Below, in pieces: positions 1 through 8,977 of a DNA stretch of 64,000 bases. The stretch lies in NCBI GenBank assembly GCA_029246415.1, contig JAQWNF010000006.1:47366-111365 (forward strand), given 5' to 3'. A model generated the notes under the pieces. That model had not been told where the DNA came from. It searched no databases and saw nothing but the letters and a program-made list of their open reading frames with translations. The DNA comes from Glaciecola sp. GTDB lineage: Bacteria > Pseudomonadota > Gammaproteobacteria > Enterobacterales > Alteromonadaceae. The translations under genes were made by a program, and so were the position numbers. The number at the start of each line of letters is the position of its first letter. Positions within the stretch are counted from its first letter, which is position 1.

Positions 1-2
1 GG

Positions 3-821
3 GATGTATATAATGCGGGTGTTTACCTCAAACGTACATGTCCTTCTATCAATGTGCAGCTTGCCTCTCAAGTCGGTTCCGACACGTTAAGTGAACAAAT
101 GTTAGCGGCGTTCGCAGATGAAGATATAGACAGTAGTTTGGTCTTACAAGATCCACAACGTATGCCAGGTTTGTATTGGGTTAACACCGATGCATCAGGC
201 GAACGTTCATTTTTGTACTGGCGCGAAAGTGCGGCAGCGAGGTGGCAAGTCGAAAATTATGACGCGGCATACATTGAAAAGTTAAAAGAAGCTGATATTT
301 TCTTCTTTTCTGGGATCAGCATTGCGATTATTCAACCTGAGCATCGCGAGCGTTTTTGGGAAGTAGTACGTGAGCTTAAAGAAAGTGGGGTAAAGATTGC
401 GTTTGATCCTAACTACCGTCCAAAACTGTGGAAAAGCGTAGAAGACACAAAAGCACAATATGATATTGCGTTTTCTCTTTCTGATATCGCTTTACCAGGA
501 GTTGAAGATTTTGACATGCTGTATGGTTTGTCTGATTTTGCAGCTGTTGAAACATTTTTAGCTCCTTACAATATCAATGAACAAATCATCAAAGATGGCC
601 CTAATGGCGTGGTAGTGATTGAAGATTCGACGCGCACATTTATAACAATTACACCGGTTGAAAATGTCGTCGATACAACCTCAGCAGGTGACTCATTTAA
701 TGGTGCATACTTAGGTTCTCGAATGACCGGTGGCACGATTGAAGCAGCAGTGGCAAGTGCTGCCAAGATGGCGGGGACGGTAATTCAGTACCCCGGCGCT
801 ATAATTCCAAAATCGGTTTAA
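3..821 (+). CDS. kdgK: 2-keto-3-deoxygluconate kinase (PfkB family), 5' end truncated by window
   Basis: The frame stays open upstream of the listed GTG start (DVYNAGVYLKRTCPSINVQLASQVGSDTLS). C-terminal PfkB signature DTTSAGDSFNGAYL. Confidence 0.9.
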   Translation, partial: DVYNAGVYLKRTCPSINVQLASQVGSDTLSEQMLAAFADEDIDSSLVLQDPQRMPGLYWVNTDASGERSFLYWRESAAARWQVENYDAAYIEKLKEADIFFFSGISIAIIQPEHRERFWEVVRELKESGVKIAFDPNYRPKLWKSVEDTKAQYDIAFSLSDIALPGVEDFDMLYGLSDFAAVETFLAPYNINEQIIKDGPNGVVVIEDSTRTFITITPVENVVDTTSAGDSFNGAYLGSRMTGGTIEAAVASAAKMAGTVIQYPGAIIPKSV

Positions 822-945
822 ATCGGTATAACACCCTACGTCAGACACAATTAAACACACACAAACATATACACTGTGCTATTGCCAAAATTATATGCAA
901 TAGGCTATTGGCTTTAAATAGTACAGTGCTTTACAAGGGGGTCAT

Positions 946-1563
946 ATGCCTACTTTTTCAGAATTAATGAACACGCAAACGTTACTACCGATTATCCAAG
1001 CTGATACGGTTGAAGATGGCGTTAAAGTCGCAACTACTATGCTTGAAGCTGGTTTAAATTTGGTTGAAGTAGTACTTCGTACACCTGCATCTATTGAAAT
1101 GGTTGCAGCAATCAAAGCAGCTTGTCCTGAAATGATTGTTGGTGCAGGTACAGTTACCAACGCAGACATTTTAAAAGAAGCATTAGATGCGGGTGCAGAC
1201 TTTATTATCACCCCAACTATTACACCTTCGCTATTAGCTGCTCTAGCTGATAGTCCAGTACCGGTTGTACCAGGTGTTTCTACGATGAGCGATATTTTAT
1301 TAGCGATTGAACACGGCTATACAGAACTTAAATTGTTCCCAGCTTCATTGTCTGGTGGTGCGCCATTCTTACAAGCGGTTAATGCAGTGTTCCCACAATT
1401 ACGTTTCTGCCCAACGGGTGGTATTTCTCCGAGCAATAAAGCTGATTATTTAGCACTACCAAATGTAGTCGCTGTCGGTGGTACTTGGGTCGCTAAAAAG
1501 GAATGGGTTACAGCTAAAAATTGGCAAGCTATCTTTGATGCATGCCAAGAAGCAAGCGTGTAA
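946..1563 (+). CDS. eda: 2-dehydro-3-deoxy-phosphogluconate (KDPG) aldolase
   Basis: KDPG/KHG aldolase pattern: VEVVLRTPASIEMV, VGAGTV, ELKLFPA, FCPTGGI. Confidence 0.93.
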   Translation: MPTFSELMNTQTLLPIIQADTVEDGVKVATTMLEAGLNLVEVVLRTPASIEMVAAIKAACPEMIVGAGTVTNADILKEALDAGADFIITPTITPSLLAALADSPVPVVPGVSTMSDILLAIEHGYTELKLFPASLSGGAPFLQAVNAVFPQLRFCPTGGISPSNKADYLALPNVVAVGGTWVAKKEWVTAKNWQAIFDACQEASV

Positions 1564-1590
1564 CGTCATAAATTACAAGGAATGAAACAA

Positions 1591-2658
1591 ATGAATATTA
1601 TGCGTCCAGGCGTGTTGGATGGCAATGAAGCTATGGCTGTGTTTGCGCATGCTCGTCAACATAAATATGCGCTCCCAGCAGTCAATGTTATTGGCACTCA
1701 ATCTATCAATGCTGTGTTAGAAACTGCAAAAGCGGTGAACTCACCCGTTATTATTCAGTTATCTTACGGCGGTGCGGCGTTTTTTGCCGGTAAAGGTCTA
1801 GATAAATCAGCCATCGATAATGCCGTAGCAGGTGCCGTTGCAGCAGCTCATTACGTTCATTTTATGGCAGTGCAATATAACGTGACTGTTATTTTACATA
1901 CTGACCATGCTGCATTAAAACAATTGCCGTGGATTGATGGTTTACTAGCAGCAGGTGAAGCATATTTTGCTGCTCATCAAGCGCCATTGTTTTCATCACA
2001 TATGTTAGATTTATCAGAAGAGCCTTTAGCGGATAATATCCGTATTAGCGCTGAGTATCTGGCAAAAATGGCAAAGCTCAATATGGCCATCGAAATCGAA
2101 TTGGGCTGTACTGGTGGCGAAGAAGATGGGGTTGATAATACCCACTTAGATTCTTCTCTCTTATATACTCAGCCTAGTGAAGTAGCGGCGGCGTATGAAG
2201 CATTAAGTGCAGTTAGTCCTAATTTTAGTATTGCAGCGTCTTTTGGTAATGTACATGGGGTGTATAAGCCCGGTAATGTGGTTCTGACCCCATTAATTTT
2301 ACGTGACTCTCAAACGTTAGTATCGCAACAGTTTAATTTACCTGAAAACAGCCTGAACTTTGTGTTTCATGGTGGTTCTGGTTCAGAAGAAGCCAAAATT
2401 CAAGAGTCTTTGGGTTATGGCGTAGTCAAAATGAACATAGACACCGATACCCAGTGGGCGACATGGCAGGGCGTTTTGGATTACTACACTGATAAATCTG
2501 AGTATTTGCAAGGTCAAATCGGCAACCCTGATGGTGAAGATAAGCCGAACAAAAAGTACTACGATCCGCGTGTTTGGTTACGTCATGCTGAAGTAAGCAT
2601 GTCAGCTCGCTTAACGCGTTGTTTTGCTGATTTAAACTGTATAAATAGGATTGCATAA
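1591..2658 (+). CDS. fbaA: Class II fructose-bisphosphate aldolase
   Basis: ALPAVNVIGTQSINAVLE, HTDHA, EIELGCTGGEEDGVDN, VFHGGSGS, VVKMNIDTDTQWA. ATG at 1591 preferred over 1582 because AAGGA lies directly against the 1582 ATG. Confidence 0.93.
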   Translation: MNIMRPGVLDGNEAMAVFAHARQHKYALPAVNVIGTQSINAVLETAKAVNSPVIIQLSYGGAAFFAGKGLDKSAIDNAVAGAVAAAHYVHFMAVQYNVTVILHTDHAALKQLPWIDGLLAAGEAYFAAHQAPLFSSHMLDLSEEPLADNIRISAEYLAKMAKLNMAIEIELGCTGGEEDGVDNTHLDSSLLYTQPSEVAAAYEALSAVSPNFSIAASFGNVHGVYKPGNVVLTPLILRDSQTLVSQQFNLPENSLNFVFHGGSGSEEAKIQESLGYGVVKMNIDTDTQWATWQGVLDYYTDKSEYLQGQIGNPDGEDKPNKKYYDPRVWLRHAEVSMSARLTRCFADLNCINRIA

Positions 2659-3620
2659 TGCAAAGACTGATTTCAGTACTCAAACAAGATAACGTCGACT
2701 TAGAGTTGATTATGTTGATCCGCTCTATTTTAGCGGCATCCAAAGAAATTGCATTTCGTGTCAGTCAAGGTGCTCTTGGCGATGTATTAGGTTCAACCTT
2801 AATGCAAAATGTTCAAGGTGAAACGCAAAAACAACTTGATGTTATTTCAAATGATTTGCTCAAAGACTTGCTCCTTAGTGATGACTGTGTGCGTGCAATT
2901 GCTTCTGAAGAAGAAGACGATGTAGTGGCGGGTAATCCAAATGGTCGTTTCAATGTCGCGTTTGATCCTTTAGATGGCTCATCTAACATTGATATCAACG
3001 GTCAGATTGGTACTATTTTTACCATTTATGCCACGCGTCCAGAGTTTCCTGCTGATAGCCCTGAGCAATTTTTGCAAAAAGGCCGTGAGCAGCTGGTAGC
3101 AGGTTATGTCTTATATGGCCCTTCAACTATGTTAGTTATGTCGACAGGCGGCCCTACACGTGGCTATACCTTAGATTTAACTCATGGTGGATACCTATTA
3201 ACCACACCGACTATGTCTATTCCAACCCACAGTAATGAATTTGCGATTAATATGGCAAACTATCAATTCTGGGCACCTGATATTCAAGCGTATTTCAAAG
3301 AAAAGTTTTTAGTACAGACCGAAGAAGCGGCTGGCACTATGCGCTGGAATGCTGCAATGGTGGGTGATGTGCATCGTGTATTGACACGAGGTGGTGTTTT
3401 TTATTATCCACAGGATGTGCGCCCAGGTCATGAGAATGGCAAAATCAGATTGTTGTATGAAGCAAATCCAATGGCAATGTTAGTTGAAAATGCTAATGGA
3501 AGTGCTGTTGTAAATAAAGCTTCTGTATTAGATTTAACGCCGACAGAGCTGCATCAACGCGTGCCGATTTTACTTGGGTCTTCTGATCTTGTTACGGCAG
3601 TGTGTGCCGCGCAGCAATAA
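2658..3620 (+). CDS. fbp: Class I fructose-1,6-bisphosphatase
   Basis: FDPLDGSSNIDINGQIGTIF, VAGYVLYGPSTMLV, RWNAAMVGDVHR, LLYEANPMAMLVENANG. Confidence 0.95.
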   Translation: MQRLISVLKQDNVDLELIMLIRSILAASKEIAFRVSQGALGDVLGSTLMQNVQGETQKQLDVISNDLLKDLLLSDDCVRAIASEEEDDVVAGNPNGRFNVAFDPLDGSSNIDINGQIGTIFTIYATRPEFPADSPEQFLQKGREQLVAGYVLYGPSTMLVMSTGGPTRGYTLDLTHGGYLLTTPTMSIPTHSNEFAINMANYQFWAPDIQAYFKEKFLVQTEEAAGTMRWNAAMVGDVHRVLTRGGVFYYPQDVRPGHENGKIRLLYEANPMAMLVENANGSAVVNKASVLDLTPTELHQRVPILLGSSDLVTAVCAAQQ

Positions 3621-3656
3621 AATAGATTTTTCGTTCAACGGATTTATTATATGATT

Positions 3657-3683
3657 AAAAGGTCAACGCATGTTGGCCTTTTT
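3657..3683 (+). terminator. Rho-independent terminator after fbp
   Basis: AAAAGGTCAAC-GCAT-GTTGGCCTTTTT inverted repeat followed by a T-run. Confidence 0.75.
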
Positions 3684-3720
3684 TATTGGCCTTGTTATAA
3701 GTATTTTACAGGAGTTACAC

Positions 3721-3996
3721 ATGCAGTTAGTTGTTGAGATATCACTTTATCCCCTTGCAGAGCAATATATTACCCCGATACAAACCTTTATTGACCGTCT
3801 TAACGATTACCCACAATTAAGTGTTAGAACCTGTGCGACTAGCACACTAGTAAAAGGTGACTATGCTGAAGTTATGGCAGTCTTAGGGGACGAAATGCAG
3901 CAAACACATGCCGAAGTGGGTCAGGCTATATTTGTATGTAAGTTTCTCAATGGCGACAACATCGATATTGCGTATCAAGGTCACCATCAGCAATAA
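3721..3996 (+). CDS. YkoF-like / thiamine-binding-like small protein
   Basis: MQLVVEISLYPLAEQYITPIQTFIDRLN... resembles the YkoF/thiamin-binding fold. ATG at 3721 follows AGGAG; the longer ORF start overlaps the terminator. Confidence 0.6.
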   Translation: MQLVVEISLYPLAEQYITPIQTFIDRLNDYPQLSVRTCATSTLVKGDYAEVMAVLGDEMQQTHAEVGQAIFVCKFLNGDNIDIAYQGHHQQ

Positions 3997-4004
3997 GATA
4001 GTTG

Positions 4005-4892
4005 TTAGCCTAACGTGTCACTCAGCACTTTAATGTGCGCCGGTCCAATCTCACAGCAACCGCCAATAATTGTCGCGCCTTGTTGCGCCCATAATTGAGC
4101 GTGCTCGGCGTATTCTTGCGGGTCAAGGTCTTTGCGGGTAGTGAGGCTTTTTACCGTTGTGCCTGGGTAGAGGCTTGTAATCGAAGTAAAGCCGTTAGCA
4201 TACACGCCAATCTGTCCGACCTTATCGGTTAAATAGGGCAGGGCTTGTTCAATGGCTTCAGGGCGGCTGCAATTTAGCAATACGGTATTGGTAAACTCAG
4301 GAACCAACTGTGCAATGGCATCGACCAGTGCATCTCCACCACGTAATTGTGCTGGATTATCATCACACACAGAAAATGCTAACCATACAGGTTTACCGGA
4401 TTCTTTGGCGGCGGTGCAAGCTGCTTTTGCCTCATTAATAGAAGACATCGTTTCGCAAATAAACAAATCACTAAATGGGTTTTGCAACTGCACGAGCTGT
4501 CTATAGGTTTGCAAAGACGCTTCAAACTCAGGCGAACGGTCAGGGTGATAGCTGGCGACAAGCGGTGGTAGGCATCCTGCTATTTTAATATCACAGCCTG
4601 AACCTGAACCACAGCTTACGGCCGCTCGAGAAATCGCATCTTGTGCAGCCTTTCCCGCTAGGGCATGCAGTAGCTCGAGTTGCTCGCTGGCGTGGTTGAG
4701 TGCTAATCGTTGCGGTGTCGCGGTGTAGGTGTTTAAGGTAATAATTTGCGCACCAGCTTGAATAAAATCATAGTGCAGCTGAGTCACCAAATCCGGCTCA
4801 TGAAGCATAATATCAGCCGACCACATGGTGGTAACTTCGCGTTTGGAACGAGCTAAAAGTTCTTGGCCCATTCCGCCATCGAGTATGATCAT
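4005..4892 (-). CDS. mmuM: Homocysteine S-methyltransferase
   Basis: MIILDGGMGQELLAR, LNTYTATPQRL, ICETMSSINEA, GGCCEIGPAHI zinc-binding motif. Start at 4892, abutting rlmF. Confidence 0.88.
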   Translation of the reverse strand: MIILDGGMGQELLARSKREVTTMWSADIMLHEPDLVTQLHYDFIQAGAQIITLNTYTATPQRLALNHASEQLELLHALAGKAAQDAISRAAVSCGSGSGCDIKIAGCLPPLVASYHPDRSPEFEASLQTYRQLVQLQNPFSDLFICETMSSINEAKAACTAAKESGKPVWLAFSVCDDNPAQLRGGDALVDAIAQLVPEFTNTVLLNCSRPEAIEQALPYLTDKVGQIGVYANGFTSITSLYPGTTVKSLTTRKDLDPQEYAEHAQLWAQQGATIIGGCCEIGPAHIKVLSDTLG

Positions 4893-4893
4893 C

Positions 4894-5817
4894 TTAAAAT
4901 CTCCATGCAATAAAGCGACTTGCTTTAGCGCCTTGAGCCATATTGATCGTTTTACATTCTGATACGCCGAGTGATTTGGCAAGGCCAGTTAATGGTGTGA
5001 CGTTTTCTTTTTTGGATAATAACGACGTAAACCAAGTAACCTGATCTTTAAAATCTATACTTTCGCGGATCATGTTAGAAACAAAGCTCAATTCACCGCC
5101 CTCACACCACAATTCATTGTGTTGTCCGCCAAAGTTCAAGGATGATTGATGCTTAGCTGTGGAATCTTTACCGCGCCGTTTTTGACTATGTTTGGCTAAG
5201 TTACGGTTTTTCTTGCGACTACCGCTCATCGCTGCTTCAGCTGAGACATGAAATGGCGGATTACACATAGTAAAATCGAACGTTTCACCTGGTTTGATAA
5301 TACCTGCAAATATTGCGTTGCGGTTCTTTTGTAAACGCACGTCGACTAATTTTCGAAGATTGGGATTGGATTCAGCAATTAAGGAGGCATTGTTATAGGA
5401 CGCTTGCTCAATATCACTGCCGACCATTTTCCAACCGTAATGCTGTGAGGCAACAATCGGATAAATCAAATTCGCACCTGTGCCTATATCTAAGCCTTTT
5501 GCGCAACTGCCTGATTCTAGCTGAAGTAAGTCCGCAATATAATGCACATAGTCGGCACGACCAGGCACTGCAGGACATAAAAATCCATCAGGGATATCCC
5601 AATTCACGACTTGATAATATTGCTTTAATAATGCGCTGTTTAAGGCTTTAACGGCACTCGGCTGAGAAAAATCAATGGTTAATTTGCCAACAGGATTAGG
5701 CGCTAAACATGCTTGCAGAGGCGTATGTAATTGCGCAAGTTGAGTAAAGTCATACCCTTTATTATGCGGGTTACGCGGATGCATTTCTGATTTAGTTTGG
5801 GGTTGATTTGATTTCAT
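4894..5817 (-). CDS. rlmF: 23S rRNA (adenine1618-N6)-methyltransferase
   Basis: LDIGTGANLIYPIV, FDFTMCNPPFH, HPRNPHNKGYDF. Confidence 0.92.
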   Translation of the reverse strand: MKSNQPQTKSEMHPRNPHNKGYDFTQLAQLHTPLQACLAPNPVGKLTIDFSQPSAVKALNSALLKQYYQVVNWDIPDGFLCPAVPGRADYVHYIADLLQLESGSCAKGLDIGTGANLIYPIVASQHYGWKMVGSDIEQASYNNASLIAESNPNLRKLVDVRLQKNRNAIFAGIIKPGETFDFTMCNPPFHVSAEAAMSGSRKKNRNLAKHSQKRRGKDSTAKHQSSLNFGGQHNELWCEGGELSFVSNMIRESIDFKDQVTWFTSLLSKKENVTPLTGLAKSLGVSECKTINMAQGAKASRFIAWRF

Positions 5818-5993
5818 TGACTATCACTGCGTACTTTTATTAGCGCTATTGTATCTTATGTGTCTAGGCAAAGCAGGGATAAATGGATGTTTTACTAAAT
5901 TTTCATAAGAAAATGGCTTATGTATTGAAAATTAATTATACGGTAAATTAAGACGAGTCAATATAAGGACAAAGCATTTTAAAGGACGTCACT

Positions 5994-7595
5994 TTGCCAG
6001 TTGAAAAAGAGTTAAACCTTTCACAATTTATAACGTACTCAGTCATCATTTTGGTTGGGTGTCTCGCTGCTGAATTTTTCTTATTTGCACTATCCTTACG
6101 CTATGAAGTATATGAGAACATGGTGTGTTGGTATTTCCCTATTGGTTTTAGGTTATTGTTATTGTTGTATTTACCTATTCGTTATTGGGGCGTTGTTTGG
6201 TTTGGCGGTAGTCTTGGGTTGTTCTTATATTGGTCAAATTATGTCGAGCCTAATACGGTGTTTATTGACAATTTTAGCTACAATTTCTATTTATTATTAT
6301 CGTTACCTGTTATTTATTTTGTCAAGGTTCGTTACGTTACCGAATCTTTAATGACTGTTAAAGCGTTGCTTGCGATATTAGGTGCGTTTATTGCTATTAG
6401 ATTAATAGATACTTTCATTAATTTAGCCTCAGATGGACCTTTGTATTTAGGTGTGCCAGAAGCGTTACTGTTAGATGTATTTATTGCACATCAACTTGCT
6501 GCATTGTTACCATTTTTGTTCATGTTGACCTGTTACTACTTTGTTCAATGGCTAGTGAGTGGTGCTACCAAGTTGAATAATGTTCAGTTAGTTAAATTAT
6601 TTATAGTTAATCTTATTATAGGGTTGTCATTATTGTTAGTGCACGTCATCCAGCCGAGTTTAGATAACTTGTTAGTCGTCTTGGTGTTCATTGGCATTGT
6701 ATGGCTAGGGGCGAGTTATGGCTTTACGGCGTTGATGACATTTACGGTGACTATTAACACATTTTTATTGTTGTATTTGTTTGATACCAATAATGGTGAG
6801 TTACTACTCCGGTACATGCCTTTTATGTCTAGCTATTGCCTAGTGGCGTTATTTGTTGGCGGGTATTTAATTGAAACGGAGCGGGTGAATCTCAATTTAC
6901 GTATAAATAACTCCACGTTAGCCGAGAACAACATGAAGTTGAAGGAGTTGTCTAACCGAACGATTAGCATCCAAGAACAAGAGCGCAAAGAGCTTTCTCA
7001 AGAGTTGCATGATGAAATCGGTCAAAACATCACTGCATTAAAAACAGAACTAATAATGATCGAACGCACAGGTCTACAACACTCAGATAAATTCAGTACT
7101 GAAGGGATCAGGCACGCGGCTGATATGATTTATGATAGTGTGTACAACATGATGAATTGGCTAAGACCGTCAGAGTTGGACGAGATTGGATTAACTGACA
7201 TTTTGACGGGGGCGTTTTTTGCTAGTCGTTTATCTGCCGCAAACATTCATTATGTACATGATATAACAGCTAACTTGCAACAATTGACGGCGGCACAAGA
7301 GATTGCGATATTTAGAATTGTGCAAGAATCCGTGACCAATACGATAAAATACTCAACCGGAGATTTGTACAGCGTGAGTATCCATCAAGTCGCGGATATT
7401 TTGATCTTGAGTATGTCTGATAATGGTTTTGTTAAACAAGGGACATCCAAATCTGGTGGGTTTGGATTATCTGGTATCGAAGACCGGGTTACGTCGCTTG
7501 ACGGCGATTTTTATATCGACTCTACAGATGGGTTTAACATTTATGTTAAGTTGCCATTAGCGCGTTGTACTCAGGAGAGTAATGCACTAGCATAA
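5994..7595 (+). CDS. Sensor histidine kinase, MASE1-like membrane sensor plus HisKA_3/HATPase (UhpB/NarX type)
   Basis: Many hydrophobic segments, then QEQERKELSQELHDEIGQNITALKTE (HisKA_3) and GGFGLSGIEDRV (HATPase). TTG start after AAAGGA. Confidence 0.85.
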   Translation: MPVEKELNLSQFITYSVIILVGCLAAEFFLFALSLRYEVYENMVCWYFPIGFRLLLLLYLPIRYWGVVWFGGSLGLFLYWSNYVEPNTVFIDNFSYNFYLLLSLPVIYFVKVRYVTESLMTVKALLAILGAFIAIRLIDTFINLASDGPLYLGVPEALLLDVFIAHQLAALLPFLFMLTCYYFVQWLVSGATKLNNVQLVKLFIVNLIIGLSLLLVHVIQPSLDNLLVVLVFIGIVWLGASYGFTALMTFTVTINTFLLLYLFDTNNGELLLRYMPFMSSYCLVALFVGGYLIETERVNLNLRINNSTLAENNMKLKELSNRTISIQEQERKELSQELHDEIGQNITALKTELIMIERTGLQHSDKFSTEGIRHAADMIYDSVYNMMNWLRPSELDEIGLTDILTGAFFASRLSAANIHYVHDITANLQQLTAAQEIAIFRIVQESVTNTIKYSTGDLYSVSIHQVADILILSMSDNGFVKQGTSKSGGFGLSGIEDRVTSLDGDFYIDSTDGFNIYVKLPLARCTQESNALA

Positions 7596-7711
7596 AGCGG
7601 TTTGTGATGTTTACAATCTGGTCTAACAATCGCATGGTTTATGATTAAATATTCGATGAAATTGTATTATAGTGGCGAAACATTGGCTATAACAATACTA
7701 TAGGGCTATAC

Positions 7712-8848
7712 ATGTCGAATGTGACACCTCATCAATCTACATCCCTTAAAGCGTCTAATATAAACAAACTATTTGGATGGGGAGCCTTATTATTAGCGGC
7801 TGTCAGCGCACTCTTAATTACGCTATCGTATTGGGCAGTATCAGGTCCTTTTGTGATCGGCTTTTTTGTTAGTTTGGTGTTGTATTTATATACCCATGCC
7901 AAATATTCAGGGTTTGCATTTACCTTTATGATCCTTACGGCCGTAGCTGCCGCATTATATTATCCTAGTGTTTTTCAAAGTGTTGGCGGGGTCGAGCTCA
8001 AATCATTCATTGTGCCTTTATTGATGATCATTATGTTTGGTATGGGAACCTCGATGAGTGTGCAAGATTTTGTGCGCGTTGGTAAAATGCCTAAGGGGAT
8101 CTTAATTGGCTTGATTTGCCAGTTTTCGATTATGCCTATTGTTGGTTTTGGTTTAGCGCTTGTTTCTGGTTTACCACCTGAAATAGCGGCTGGCATTATC
8201 TTAGTCGGCTGTTCTCCAAGTGGTCTAGCTTCAAATGTCATGGCGTATATATCAGGGGCTAATTTGGCCTTATCACTGACCTTGACAGCGGTATCAACTT
8301 TATTAGCACCGTTTATCACACCATTTTATATGTCATTACTGGCGGATGAGTTTGTGCCTATCGATGCGCTTGCGATGTTTTTGAGTATTAGTAAAATTGT
8401 GATTTTGCCATTAGTGGCTGGGTTGATTTTTAATCACATTGTACATGGTCGTTTTCCGTTAATAGACAAGGCGATGCCAAAAGTATCTATGGTCTCTATA
8501 GGGATCATTATTACGGTTATTACGGCAGCGGGACGAGATAGCCTACTGACTATCGGTGGAGTATTAATTATAGTGGTGATTATTCATAACGCGTTGGGAT
8601 ATTTAATGGGTTATGGTGGTGCCAAGTTATTTGGTATGGATGAAGCCTCATCACGCACCATTGCTTTTGAGGTTGGAATGCAAAACTCAGGTTTAGCATC
8701 TGGCATTGCTTTAGAAATGGGGAAAGTCGCAACTATGGGCTTAGCGCCAGCGGTCTTTGGACCCGTTATGAACATTTCAGGTTCTTCATTAGCTAGTTGG
8801 TGGCGAGATCGAAAACCCCAAACAGAAAGCTCAAAACAGAAAATTTAG
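7712..8848 (+). CDS. Bile acid:sodium symporter (BASS) family transporter
   Basis: MFGMGTSMSVQDFVRV, AAGIILVGCSPSGLASNVMAYISGANLALSLTLTAVSTLLAP, FEVGMQNSGLA: BASS-family hallmarks. Confidence 0.88.
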   Translation: MSNVTPHQSTSLKASNINKLFGWGALLLAAVSALLITLSYWAVSGPFVIGFFVSLVLYLYTHAKYSGFAFTFMILTAVAAALYYPSVFQSVGGVELKSFIVPLLMIIMFGMGTSMSVQDFVRVGKMPKGILIGLICQFSIMPIVGFGLALVSGLPPEIAAGIILVGCSPSGLASNVMAYISGANLALSLTLTAVSTLLAPFITPFYMSLLADEFVPIDALAMFLSISKIVILPLVAGLIFNHIVHGRFPLIDKAMPKVSMVSIGIIITVITAAGRDSLLTIGGVLIIVVIIHNALGYLMGYGGAKLFGMDEASSRTIAFEVGMQNSGLASGIALEMGKVATMGLAPAVFGPVMNISGSSLASWWRDRKPQTESSKQKI

Positions 8849-8855
8849 TAAAATA

Positions 8856-8869
8856 ATTGTATAACCAAT
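8856..8869. promoter_or_regulatory. Putative operator half-conserved site ATTGTATAACCAAT
   Basis: Shares ATTG----ACCAAT with the perfect palindrome at 8935-8948, both upstream of the PL6 gene. Confidence 0.4.
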
Positions 8870-8934
8870 ATGTTATTTTTTTTTGTAAAACCTGTTAAAT
8901 TTTATTTACAACAAATCAAGCCTTGATTGTTAAA

Positions 8935-8948
8935 ATTGGTTGACCAAT
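8935..8948. promoter_or_regulatory. Putative operator ATTGGT-TG-ACCAAT
   Basis: Perfect 6-bp inverted repeat with 2-bp spacer, 30 bp upstream of the PL6 ATG. Confidence 0.5.
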
Positions 8949-8977
8949 ATCAAAGTTTAAGCATGCAGGTACGTATT

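Noticed and set aside
566-766. Antisense ORFs inside strong coding genes (also 942-1211, 2426-2743, 9283-9696, 46567-46974, 60851-61189 and others)
   Set aside because: They shadow conserved genes on the other strand and show no recognisable domain.
7681-7711. Third copy of the PL6 operator upstream of the BASS gene (ATTGGCTATAACAAT)
   Set aside because: Spacing is one base longer and the ACCAAT half is not preserved; not counted as a site.
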